A stretch of 64,000 nucleotides of DNA from Roseimaritima ulvae (lineage in GTDB: Bacteria; Planctomycetota; Planctomycetia; Pirellulales; Pirellulaceae). Positions 44,755-52,414 of the stretch are shown in pieces; the first letter of the stretch is position 1; every line of letters begins with the position of its first letter. The notes under the pieces were generated by a model. It saw nothing but the letters and a program-made list of their open reading frames with translations. It ran no database searches and had not been told where the DNA came from. A program made the position numbers and the translations under genes. Location of the stretch: the NCBI RefSeq assembly GCF_008065135.1, contig NZ_CP042914.1:1178001-1242000 (forward strand), written 5' to 3'.

Positions 44755-45086
44755 GTATCGCGTTGGACATCCTCAGCTGGATCTTTCTGCTCGCCGGTTC
44801 GTTTTTTTCGATCGTTGGCGGGATTGGGATTTTGCGATTGCCCGAGTTCTTCTCTCGCATGCACGGTGGTGGTATCACCGACACGTTGGGGGCGGGGCTG
44901 ATCATCACTGGCTTGCTATTTCAAGCCGGGTTTACGCTGTCGGCTGTCAAGTTGTTGGCGATTCTGTTCTTCTTGACGATCACCAGCCCCAGTTCCTGTC
45001 ATGCCTTGGCGCGTTCGGCGCTGGCGCATGGTTTGAAGCCGGTATTGGATTCGCCACCAAAATCGGATCGTAAGGTGCAGCCATGA
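44751..45086 (+). CDS. mrpG: Mrp antiporter subunit G
   Basis: 111 residues. SWIFLLAGSFFSIVGGIGIL and the motif RLPEFFSRMHGGGITDTLGA are typical of MnhG/MrpG, followed by a third span (LLAILFFLTITSPSSCHALA). The ending PSSCHALARSALAHG matches the family's TSPxxxHxxxRAA signature. The four-base overlaps on both sides show translational coupling inside the operon. Confidence 0.93.
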   Translation: MSIALDILSWIFLLAGSFFSIVGGIGILRLPEFFSRMHGGGITDTLGAGLIITGLLFQAGFTLSAVKLLAILFFLTITSPSSCHALARSALAHGLKPVLDSPPKSDRKVQP

Positions 45087-45676
45087 TCATCACTGAATAT
45101 GCCATCATCGATGTGGCCATTTTGACGTTGTTGGCGGCCACGGCCGTCACGGTGGCAAGGATTCGCGATCTCTGGGCCGCGATCATGTTCACCGGGATCT
45201 ACAGTTTCTTAAGCGCCAGTTGGATGCTGAATCTGGACGCCCCCGACGTAGCCTTTACCGAAGCTGCGGTGGGAGCGGGGATTGCCACCGTGCTGATGTT
45301 GTGCACGTTGGCGCTGACCGGCAAAAACGAAAAACGCTTTCCTCGGTTTTCGGTGCTGCCCTTTGTGGTGGTCACCATCACCGGGGCCGTGTTGGTGTAC
45401 GGGACGCTGGACATGCCGCACTTTGGCGATCCCGACGCTCCGGTCCAGCAATACCCGAATCCCTCGTTTGTCGACAAGTCGATGGACGACATGCACGGTT
45501 TGCCAAACGTGGTCACGTCCGTGCTGGCCAGCTACCGCGGCTACGACACGATGGGCGAAACGGCGGTGATTTTCACGGCCGGCACCGCGGTAATTTTAAT
45601 CCTGCGGAAAGAAGAAGAAACGGACGCCAAGGTGGCCGCCGACGACTCCTCGGATGAAGGGAGCACGCCGGCATGA
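45083..45676 (+). CDS. MbhD/MbhE-like subunit (DUF4040), split C-terminal part of MrpA
   Basis: 197 residues in two parts. The first (1-75) is DUF4040/MbhD: DLWAAIMFTGIYSFLSASWM and DAPDVAFTEAAVGAGIATVL, three spans. The second (85-180) is MbhE-like: PHFGDPDAPVQQYPN, LASYRGYDTMGETAVIFTAG, AVILILRK. In canonical Mrp systems these parts form the C-terminal end of the large MrpA; here they are a separate gene. The tail is acidic. Overlaps of four bases exist with mrpG and mrpB. Confidence 0.88.
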   Translation: MIITEYAIIDVAILTLLAATAVTVARIRDLWAAIMFTGIYSFLSASWMLNLDAPDVAFTEAAVGAGIATVLMLCTLALTGKNEKRFPRFSVLPFVVVTITGAVLVYGTLDMPHFGDPDAPVQQYPNPSFVDKSMDDMHGLPNVVTSVLASYRGYDTMGETAVIFTAGTAVILILRKEEETDAKVAADDSSDEGSTPA

Positions 45677-46110
45677 ATACGTTTCCGATTATTCGGGTCG
45701 TCACCAAGCTGTTGATCCCGTACATCCTGCTGTTCGCCCTGTACGTGCAATTCCACGGGGACTACGGTCCTGGCGGCGGTTTTCAGGCGGGCGTGATTCT
45801 GGCCTCGGCGCTGATTTTGTACGGTTTGGTGTTTGGGCTCGATGCGGCCCAAAAGGTGGCGCCGCCACGGCTGATGCAGCGTCTGATGGCGTTGGGCGTG
45901 TTGGTGTATGCCGGCACCGGAATGGCCAGTTTGTTGCTGGGTGGCAATTTCCTGGACTATGAACAGTTGAATCATCACGTCCTGCCGCACTTCCTGCCCA
46001 GCGGTCAGCACTTGGGGATTTTTCTGGTGGAGTTTGGTGTGGGGATTACCGTCACGGCGGTGATGACGATGATCTTCTATGCCTTTGCGGGCCGCCAACA
46101 CATCACATGA
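45673..46110 (+). CDS. mrpB: Mrp antiporter subunit B (MnhB)
   Basis: 145 residues, four membrane spans. LLIPYILLFALYVQFHGDYG followed by PGGGFQAGVILASALILYGL is the MnhB signature; a later GQHLGIFLVEFGVGITVTAV completes it. It belongs to the membrane part of the Mrp complex. It overlaps the previous gene by four bases and lies nine bases ahead of the next. Confidence 0.92.
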   Translation: MNTFPIIRVVTKLLIPYILLFALYVQFHGDYGPGGGFQAGVILASALILYGLVFGLDAAQKVAPPRLMQRLMALGVLVYAGTGMASLLLGGNFLDYEQLNHHVLPHFLPSGQHLGIFLVEFGVGITVTAVMTMIFYAFAGRQHIT

Positions 46111-46119
46111 GGTCGCCGC

Positions 46120-46620
46120 ATGAGCGTCGCTGTTTTTCTCGGACTGTATAACTACTGGATCGTCATCTTCCTGATGATGACCGGGTTTTATATCGTTATC
46201 TCCCGCGGCAACCTGATCCGTTCGATCATCGGTTTGAACGTGTTTCAGACCTCCGTGTTTTTGCTGTACATCACGATGGGCAAGGTCCGCGGAGGGACGG
46301 CGCCGATCGTGCCCCCGGCGATCGCCGCAGCCCACGAGACTGGGCACGGTGCTGATGCCTCCCATGCTGCCGACGTTGCCCACGCCGCCGACGTTGCCCA
46401 CGCCGCCGACGTGGGGCATGCCTCGGAGGTTGCGGAGGCCGCGGTGGCTCAGGTTGCCGAGCCGATTTATTCCAATCCGGTTCCCAGCGTGTTGATGCTG
46501 ACGGCGATCGTGGTGGGGATCGCCACGACGGCCGTGGCGCTGGCGTTAATCGTGCGGATCCGTGAGGACTACGGGACTATCGAAGAGGACGAAATTTTGG
46601 CACTGGATCAAAAGCCGTGA
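46120..46620 (+). CDS. mrpC: Mrp antiporter subunit C (NuoK-like) with Ala/His repeat insert
   Basis: 166 residues, three membrane spans of the NuoK/MrpC type (YNYWIVIFLMMTGFYIVISR, NLIRSIIGLNVFQTSVFLLY, then PSVLMLTAIVVGIATTAVAL). Typical MrpC proteins have about 113-120 residues. The extra 45-50 lie in the loop between spans 2 and 3 (about 68-118) and contain HAADVA three to four times, encoded by perfect or near-perfect 18-base repeats. The insert is rich in Ala, Asp, Glu and His. NuoK-type conserved residues outside it are kept, so the subunit should be functional. GAGG lies eight bases ahead of ATG 46120. Confidence 0.92.
   Translation: MSVAVFLGLYNYWIVIFLMMTGFYIVISRGNLIRSIIGLNVFQTSVFLLYITMGKVRGGTAPIVPPAIAAAHETGHGADASHAADVAHAADVAHAADVGHASEVAEAAVAQVAEPIYSNPVPSVLMLTAIVVGIATTAVALALIVRIREDYGTIEEDEILALDQKP
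46363..46434 (+). repeat. 18-bp tandem repeat inside mrpC, four units
   Basis: Units CATGCTGCCGACGTTGCC, CACGCCGCCGACGTTGCC, CACGCCGCCGACGTGGGG and CATGCCTCGGAGGTTGCG follow each other without gaps and encode HAADVA, HAADVA, HAADVG and HASEVA. Confidence 0.9.
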
Positions 46621-48098
46621 TCGCAAGCCAACTGCCCGTTCTGCTGGTCGTGCTGCCCTTGATGACAGCGCCTTTGTGCGTGTTGTTGGGCGGTCGACGT
46701 TTGTCGTATTTGCTGGCCCTGACCGTCTCCAGTTGCACGTTTGCCATTTCTCTGGCGCTGATGGCCAGCGTCTTGCAGTCCGGTCCGATTCATTACGACA
46801 TCGGCAATTGGGAACCGCCCTACGGCATCGAATACGTGGTCGATTACCTGAGTGGTTTTGTGGCCTTGTTTGTGTCGGGGATCGGGGCCGTGGTGTTGGC
46901 CTATGCGCCGCGCACGGTGGCCAAGGAGATTCCGGCATCCAAGCTGACGATGTTCTACGCCAGTTACCTGTTGTGTTTGACGGGGTTGCTGGGGATGTGC
47001 ATCACGGGCGACCTGTTCAACGTGTTTGTGTTTTTGGAAATTTCATCGCTGTCGTCTTATGCGATGATCAGTTTGGGGCGTTCACGTCGAGCCCCTTTGG
47101 CGGCGCTGCGGTACCTGATTCTGGGGACGGTGGGCGCCACGTTCTTTCTGATCGGTATCGGCTTGGTCTATCAGATGACCGGCACGCTGAATATGGCCGA
47201 CATCGCGTCGCGTCTGCCCACGGTGGGCGGCCCCCGCACGATCTTGGTCGCGTTCGCTTTTATGACCATCGGGCTGTGCGTCAAAATGGCCGTGTTTCCG
47301 GTGCATTCCTGGTTGCCCAATGCATATACCTATGCTCCCACGGCGGTCACGGCTTTTATTGCAGCAACCTCGACCAAGGTCTCGGTGTACCTGTTCATCC
47401 GCCTGGTGTACGGCATCTTCACGCCCGAGTTTGCCTTTGATTTACTGCCCTTGGACGCGGAGCTGACGATGTTGGCGTTGGTGGGCATCTTTGCGGCTTC
47501 GACGACAGCGATTTATCAGACCGACGTCAAACGCTTGTTAGCGTATTCCAGTATCGCCCAGATCGGATACATGTTGTTGGGCATCAGCATGGGCACGCAA
47601 GCCGGGTTAACGGCGGGCATCGTGCACATGTTCAACCATGCGTTGATCAAAGGCGGGCTGTTTATGGTGGTGGGTTGTTTTGCCCTGCGACTGGGTTCGG
47701 TTCAGATCCACGATTGGCGGGGTGCCGGTAAGACGATGCCCTGGACTTCGCTGGCCTGGGCGTTGGGCGGCTTGGGGCTGATCGGCGTGCCGGTGACGGT
47801 CGGCTTTGTCAGCAAGTGGTTGTTGTTGACGACGGCGGTGGAAACCGGTCGTTGGCCGGTGGCCGTCTTGATGCTGCTCAGTTCGCTGTTGGCGGTGGTG
47901 TATATCTGGCGGGTGGTGGAGACGCTGTATTTCGCGGAACCTTCGCCGCAAGCACGCAGGGCCAAGGAAGCTCCGTTGTCGATGTTGATTCCGACCTACG
48001 GGATGATCGCGGCGACCTTGTTGTTCGGCGTGTGGACGACGTATTCGGCGGGGCTGGCCGGTCGCGCGGCCGCAGCGCTGTTGGGAGCGGCACCATGA
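46617..48098 (+). CDS. mrpD: Mrp antiporter subunit D, first copy (NuoN/M-like)
   Basis: 493 residues with about 14 membrane spans. Proton-channel family landmarks are EISSLSSYAMISL (conserved Glu), FPVHSWLPNAYTYAPTAVTA (Lys/His loop, preceded by CVKMAVF), the TDVKRLLAYSSIAQIGYMLL block, and HMFNHALIKGGLFM. It is one of three NuoL/M/N-like subunits in the operon. GTG 46617 overlaps the mrpC stop. It moves H+ in exchange for Na+ or K+ together with the other subunits. Confidence 0.94.
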   Translation: MIASQLPVLLVVLPLMTAPLCVLLGGRRLSYLLALTVSSCTFAISLALMASVLQSGPIHYDIGNWEPPYGIEYVVDYLSGFVALFVSGIGAVVLAYAPRTVAKEIPASKLTMFYASYLLCLTGLLGMCITGDLFNVFVFLEISSLSSYAMISLGRSRRAPLAALRYLILGTVGATFFLIGIGLVYQMTGTLNMADIASRLPTVGGPRTILVAFAFMTIGLCVKMAVFPVHSWLPNAYTYAPTAVTAFIAATSTKVSVYLFIRLVYGIFTPEFAFDLLPLDAELTMLALVGIFAASTTAIYQTDVKRLLAYSSIAQIGYMLLGISMGTQAGLTAGIVHMFNHALIKGGLFMVVGCFALRLGSVQIHDWRGAGKTMPWTSLAWALGGLGLIGVPVTVGFVSKWLLLTTAVETGRWPVAVLMLLSSLLAVVYIWRVVETLYFAEPSPQARRAKEAPLSMLIPTYGMIAATLLFGVWTTYSAGLAGRAAAALLGAAP

Positions 48099-49591
48099 TG
48101 CATCCTGAAAATCTGATTTGGATCAACATGGCATTGCCCCTGCTGGCACTGCTGTGGATCAACTTGGCGGGCCGCCATCCCAACCTGCGTGAAGCCGGCA
48201 CGATTGTGGTTTCCAGCGTGCTGTTTGCGGCCAATTGTGTGTTGGCCGGCGACGTGTTCTCGGGCGGGCGTCCGCAGTGGACCCTGGGCGAAATGCTGCC
48301 CGGCTTTGAGATCGCCTTTGAGGTCGAGCCGCTGGGGATGCTATTTGCGCTGGTGGCTTCGGGGCTATGGATCCTGACCACGCTGTACGCCATCGGCTAC
48401 ATGCGTGGCCATCATGAAAAACATCAGACCCGGTTTTACAGTTGTTTTGCGATCGCCATTTTCGCCGCGCTGGCTGCGGCCTTTTCGGGCAACCTGTTCA
48501 CGCTGTTTATCGCCTACGAAGTCATGACGATTTCGACCTATCCGTTGGTCACGCATCATGGCAACGAGGAAGCTCGCAACGGCGGTCGCGTGTACTTGGG
48601 CATTTTATTGTCCACTTCGGTGGGCTTGTTCATGTTTGGCATCGCTTGGACCTGGTCGCTGGCGGGGACCTTGGATTTTCGCCCGGGCGGAATTTTGTCG
48701 GAGCCCTACCAGGAGGGGCTGATCAGCGACGCTCAACTGGGCGTGTTGTTGGGACTGTTTGCCTTTGGGATTGGCAAAGCGGCGTTGATGCCCTTCCATC
48801 GTTGGTTGCCGGCGGCGATGGTGGCCCCCACACCGGTTAGCGCCCTGTTGCACGCCGTGGCGGTCGTCAAAGTCGGCGTGTTTTCGGTGCTGAAGGTGGT
48901 GGTATTTATTTTTGGCATCGATTTGCTGGATTCCACGGGCGCCAGCGAGTGGCTGTGTTATGCCGCTGGCACCACGATTCTGTTGGCGTCCTTGGTGGCG
49001 ATCACCAAAGACAATCTCAAGGCGCGGCTGGCGTATTCGACGATCAGCCAGTTGGCATACATCACCCTGGGCGCGGCGTTGGTCACGCCTGATAGTGTGA
49101 TCGGCGGCGGGATGCATATCGCCATGCACGCGGTCGGCAAGATCACGCTGTTCTTTTGCGCCGGAGCGATTTATGTGGCCACGCACAAGAAAGACATCAG
49201 CCAGATGCGGGGGTTGGGCCGCACGATGCCGTTCACCTTTGCCGCCTTTCTGATCGCTTCGGTCAGTATCATCGGGTTGCCGCCCGGCGGAGGATCGTGG
49301 AGTAAGTGGTTGTTGGCGGTGGGTACGGCCGAAAACCATCTGTACTGGCTGACCGCCGCGTTGATGGTCAGTTCGCTGCTGAATATCGCCTACTTGGTAC
49401 CGATTCCGATTCGCGCCTTCATGGCTCCGTTGGATGAAGGCGAGTCGCAGAGCGAGGTCCAACCAGGCATCCGCGAAGCGCCGCTGCTGTGTGTGGTGCC
49501 GCTGTGCATCACCGCCCTGGGCAGCGTGGCATTGTTTTTTGTCGCCGAGTGGATTTACGAAATCCTGTTACCGATCACGACGGGATCATGA
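48095..49591 (+). CDS. Mrp antiporter subunit D-like, second copy
   Basis: 498 residues of the same NuoL/M/N-like superfamily as the preceding gene, but clearly diverged. It has TLFIAYEVMTISTYPLVTHH (key Glu), FPFHRWLP-like MPFHRWLPAAMVAPTPVSAL, TKDNLKARLAYSTISQLAYI, and HAVGKITLFFCAGAIY. RPGGGSWSK-like loops (PPGGGSWSKWLLAVG) follow. It probably plays the role of the N-terminal NuoL-like part of MrpA or acts as an extra channel. ATG 48095 overlaps the stop of the first copy by four bases; the longer frame from 47816 is not coding. Confidence 0.9.
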   Translation: MMHPENLIWINMALPLLALLWINLAGRHPNLREAGTIVVSSVLFAANCVLAGDVFSGGRPQWTLGEMLPGFEIAFEVEPLGMLFALVASGLWILTTLYAIGYMRGHHEKHQTRFYSCFAIAIFAALAAAFSGNLFTLFIAYEVMTISTYPLVTHHGNEEARNGGRVYLGILLSTSVGLFMFGIAWTWSLAGTLDFRPGGILSEPYQEGLISDAQLGVLLGLFAFGIGKAALMPFHRWLPAAMVAPTPVSALLHAVAVVKVGVFSVLKVVVFIFGIDLLDSTGASEWLCYAAGTTILLASLVAITKDNLKARLAYSTISQLAYITLGAALVTPDSVIGGGMHIAMHAVGKITLFFCAGAIYVATHKKDISQMRGLGRTMPFTFAAFLIASVSIIGLPPGGGSWSKWLLAVGTAENHLYWLTAALMVSSLLNIAYLVPIPIRAFMAPLDEGESQSEVQPGIREAPLLCVVPLCITALGSVALFFVAEWIYEILLPITTGS

Positions 49592-49863
49592 ACATCGAAG
49601 AGCCCAAACCCGACGCGCAGCCATCGACCAGTTGGTTCGAACGTCCTGAGAACGTCCGCCTGTTGATTATCGGCCTGTGCGCGGCTTGCCTGCTGCTGGT
49701 GTTGGCTGATCTGGTGTATGAAAACCCGCACCCGCATTTTGCGCTGGAGACGACGTTTGGGTTTCAGGCTTGGTTTGGATTTGTGGCTTTTGTAGGAGTG
49801 GTGTTTTTGGGCACGCTGTTGCGAATGATCGTCCGCCGCGATGAGGATTATTATGATCGATAG
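49588..49863 (+). CDS. Small two-span membrane protein in the Mrp operon
   Basis: 91 residues: hydrophilic N-terminus (NIEEPKPDAQPSTSWFER), two spans (LLIIGLCAACLLLVLADLVY and FGFVAFVGVVFLGTLLRMIV) and an acidic end (RRDEDYYDR). ENPHPHFALETTFGFQAWFG lies between the spans. No family was recognised, but it overlaps the genes on both sides, so it is probably a structural subunit of the antiporter complex. The start codon overlaps the previous stop by four bases. Confidence 0.8.
   Translation: MNIEEPKPDAQPSTSWFERPENVRLLIIGLCAACLLLVLADLVYENPHPHFALETTFGFQAWFGFVAFVGVVFLGTLLRMIVRRDEDYYDR
49843..49846 (+). promoter_or_regulatory. Ribosome binding site for the third D-like gene
   Basis: GAGG six bases before ATG 49853, favouring this start over ATG 49841, which would be four residues longer. 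Confidence 0.6.
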
Positions 49864-51559
49864 TGTGCTACCGCCCGGATTGATCATGATCCTGGGAGCC
49901 TGGGTGCTGCCGTTTCTGAGCCGCAAAGCCCAGGCGATCGGCGTGCTGGTGCTGTCGGCGATCAGCCTGGGCGTGTTCTTGCTGACGCCCACCGATCAGC
50001 ACCTCAACATCGGTTTATTTGGCCTGACCTTAGACGTTGTCCGCATCGATTCGCTCAGCCGGATCTTCGGCATTATCTTTCACCTGGCCGCAATCATCTC
50101 GGCCATTTACGCGTTGCACGTGCGCGACGTGCGACAGCATGTGGCGGCGTCGGTGTATGCAGGGGCCGCCATCGGGGCTTGTTGCGCGGGCGACATGATC
50201 ACGCTGTTTGTGTACTGGGAATTGACGGCGATCAGCAGCGTGTTCCTGATCTGGGCCAGCGATAATGAGCGGGCATATCGATCGGGAATGCGGTACTTGA
50301 TCATTCAAGTCGGCTCGGGCGTGTTGTTGCTGTCCGGCGTGATCCTCCGCTATGTGGGCACCGGCTCAATCGACTTTGTGCGGTTTACGCCCGAAGGCGG
50401 CGCGATGAATATCAGCGCGATGTTGATCCTGCTGGCGTTTGGTATCAAGTGCGCCTTTCCGCTGTTGCACAATTGGCTGCAGGATTCGTATCCCGAAGCC
50501 ACGGTGACGGGGACCGTGTTTTTAAGTGGATTTACCACCAAACTGGCCGTATACGCCCTGGCGCGTGGATTCCCTGGAACCGAATTGCTGATCTGGATCG
50601 GCTGTGCGATGACGCTGTTCCCGATCATTTTCGCCGTGATCGAAAACGATTTGCGGCGCGTGTTGGCTTACAGTCTGAACAACCAACTGGGGTTCATGGT
50701 TGTGGGCATTGGGATCGGCACCGAATTGGCGATCAACGGCACCGTGGCGCATGCTTTTTGCCACATCATCTACAAAGCCTTGTTGTTTATGTCGATGGGC
50801 GCGGTGCTGTATCGCGTGGGCACGGTCAAAGCGACCGAACTGGGCGGGCTGCACAAATCGATGCCGTGGACGACCGGCTTTTGTCTGATCGGGGCCGGCG
50901 CGATTTCGGGCTTTCCGTTGTTAAGCGGCTTCATCAGTAAATCGATGATTATCTCCGCGGCCGGAGAAGAACATTTGTTTGTGGTCTGGTTGATTCTATT
51001 GGTCGCGTCGGCGGGCGTCATGGAACACTCGGGAATCAAAATCCCGTTTTTCGCTTTCTTCTCGCACGATTCCGGTAAGCGACCGAAAGAGGCTCCGATG
51101 CATATGCGGGTGGCCATGGGGATTGCCGCGATCTTGTGTATCGCTTTGGGCATCGGTTATCCGCTGCTGTATTCGTTGTTGCCGTACGAATCGGATTATC
51201 ATCCGTATACGATCACCCACGTGGTCACCCAGTTGCAGTTGCTGTTGTTCGCCACCTTGGCGTTTGTGGTGCTGATGAAAGCTCACCTGTATCCGGCCGA
51301 GCAACGCTCGACGAATCTGGATACCGACTGGGTTTATCGGCGGGCGTTTCCGATGTTGATCCACGGCGGGGCGGTGGTTATCGGTTGGGCCGACGGCTTG
51401 GTGCGTCGCGGTTTCCTGGCCTTGTTGAATCGCTTTTTGGCGGGGGTCGAAGATATGTTCAGCGAGCGAGGTATGCTGGGACGTCCCTGGTCGACCGGGG
51501 TGATGACCTTTTGGGCCACGATCTTATTGGCGTTTTGCCTCGTACTTTATTACCTCTAG
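49853..51559 (+). CDS. Mrp antiporter subunit D-like, third copy
   Basis: 568 residues, about 14-15 spans of the NuoL/M/N type. CAGDMITLFVYWELTAISSV holds the key Glu, GIKCAFPLLHNWLQDSYPEA the Lys/His loop, ENDLRRVLAYSLNNQLGFMV the channel block, and HAFCHIIYKALLFMSMGAVL the C-terminal part. A longer C-terminal end (after about 430) has extra spans and a helix that recalls NuoL-like subunits. It overlaps the preceding small gene by 11 bases and is the last clear member of the operon. Together with the two upstream copies the complex has three proton-channel-like subunits. Confidence 0.9.
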   Translation: MIDSVLPPGLIMILGAWVLPFLSRKAQAIGVLVLSAISLGVFLLTPTDQHLNIGLFGLTLDVVRIDSLSRIFGIIFHLAAIISAIYALHVRDVRQHVAASVYAGAAIGACCAGDMITLFVYWELTAISSVFLIWASDNERAYRSGMRYLIIQVGSGVLLLSGVILRYVGTGSIDFVRFTPEGGAMNISAMLILLAFGIKCAFPLLHNWLQDSYPEATVTGTVFLSGFTTKLAVYALARGFPGTELLIWIGCAMTLFPIIFAVIENDLRRVLAYSLNNQLGFMVVGIGIGTELAINGTVAHAFCHIIYKALLFMSMGAVLYRVGTVKATELGGLHKSMPWTTGFCLIGAGAISGFPLLSGFISKSMIISAAGEEHLFVVWLILLVASAGVMEHSGIKIPFFAFFSHDSGKRPKEAPMHMRVAMGIAAILCIALGIGYPLLYSLLPYESDYHPYTITHVVTQLQLLLFATLAFVVLMKAHLYPAEQRSTNLDTDWVYRRAFPMLIHGGAVVIGWADGLVRRGFLALLNRFLAGVEDMFSERGMLGRPWSTGVMTFWATILLAFCLVLYYL

Positions 51560-51571
51560 CAAGGCTGTCTT

Positions 51572-52414
51572 GTGTCCGAACGCATTCTCTTCGAATCGCA
51601 TTCCCACACTCCGTTATGCAATCATGCCATCGGGGCTCCCAGCGAATATGCCGCCGTGGCCGAGCAGCGTGGCCTACGTGGTTTGCTGGTGACCTGCCAC
51701 AATCCGATGCCCGGTGGTTTTTCGTCTCGCGTGCGGATGCGTGAAGATGAATTCGAGCAATACGTGGAACTGGTCGACCAGACGCGGCAGCAATGGGCCG
51801 GTCGCGTGGACGTGCGATTGGGCTTGGAGGCGGATTATTTCGAGGGGCACGAAGATTATCTGGAGCGGCAATTGCAGTCGGCGGATTTCCATTTTGTGCT
51901 GGGGTCGGTACATCCCCAAATTCCCGAGTTCCGCGCCAAGTATTGGCAGGACGACGATCTGGTCGCCGTGCAGCGAACCTACTTCGATCTGTTGGCGAAA
52001 TCGGCCGAGAGCGGATTGTTTGATTCGCTTGCGCACCCGGACTTGATCAAGAACTTTACGGCCAAGGTGTGGAATCCCGAAGCCATGCAAGACGTGATCG
52101 GTGACGCGCTGGATCGCATCGCGGCGACCGGCGTGGCCATGGAACTGAATACTTCGGGCGTCAACAAAACGATTTCTGAAATGAATCCCTTTCCGGGGAT
52201 GTTGGTGGAGATGCAAAAACGCAATATCCCGATCACCTTGGGGGCCGACGCGCATCAGCCCGACCGTGTTGCCGATGGCTATGAAACGGCGTTGGAGCTG
52301 TTGGCCGAATGTGGGTTCACGGAAGTAAATTTCTTTCTCGAGCGGCAGCGGCAAACGGTATCGATCGAAGACGCGCTGGCCAGCTTGGTCACTTTTTCTT
52401 GCGACGCTGAGTAA
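51572..52414 (+). CDS. PHP-family phosphoesterase (histidinol-phosphatase-like)
   Basis: 280 residues. The PHP metal motifs are visible: ESHSHTPLCNH (H-x-H, residues 9-19), VRLGLEADYFEG (Glu), FHFVLGSVHPQ, SLAHPDLIK, and ITLGADAHQPDRV (D-x-H). These bind two or three metal ions for phosphate ester hydrolysis; relatives are HisK-type histidinol phosphatases and YcdX-like enzymes. It starts with GTG 12 bases after the antiporter stop, so it may share its transcript. Its last 26 bases overlap the stop end of the convergent antiporter gene. No histidine genes are nearby, so the HisK role is not confirmed. Confidence 0.85.
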   Translation: MSERILFESHSHTPLCNHAIGAPSEYAAVAEQRGLRGLLVTCHNPMPGGFSSRVRMREDEFEQYVELVDQTRQQWAGRVDVRLGLEADYFEGHEDYLERQLQSADFHFVLGSVHPQIPEFRAKYWQDDDLVAVQRTYFDLLAKSAESGLFDSLAHPDLIKNFTAKVWNPEAMQDVIGDALDRIAATGVAMELNTSGVNKTISEMNPFPGMLVEMQKRNIPITLGADAHQPDRVADGYETALELLAECGFTEVNFFLERQRQTVSIEDALASLVTFSCDAE

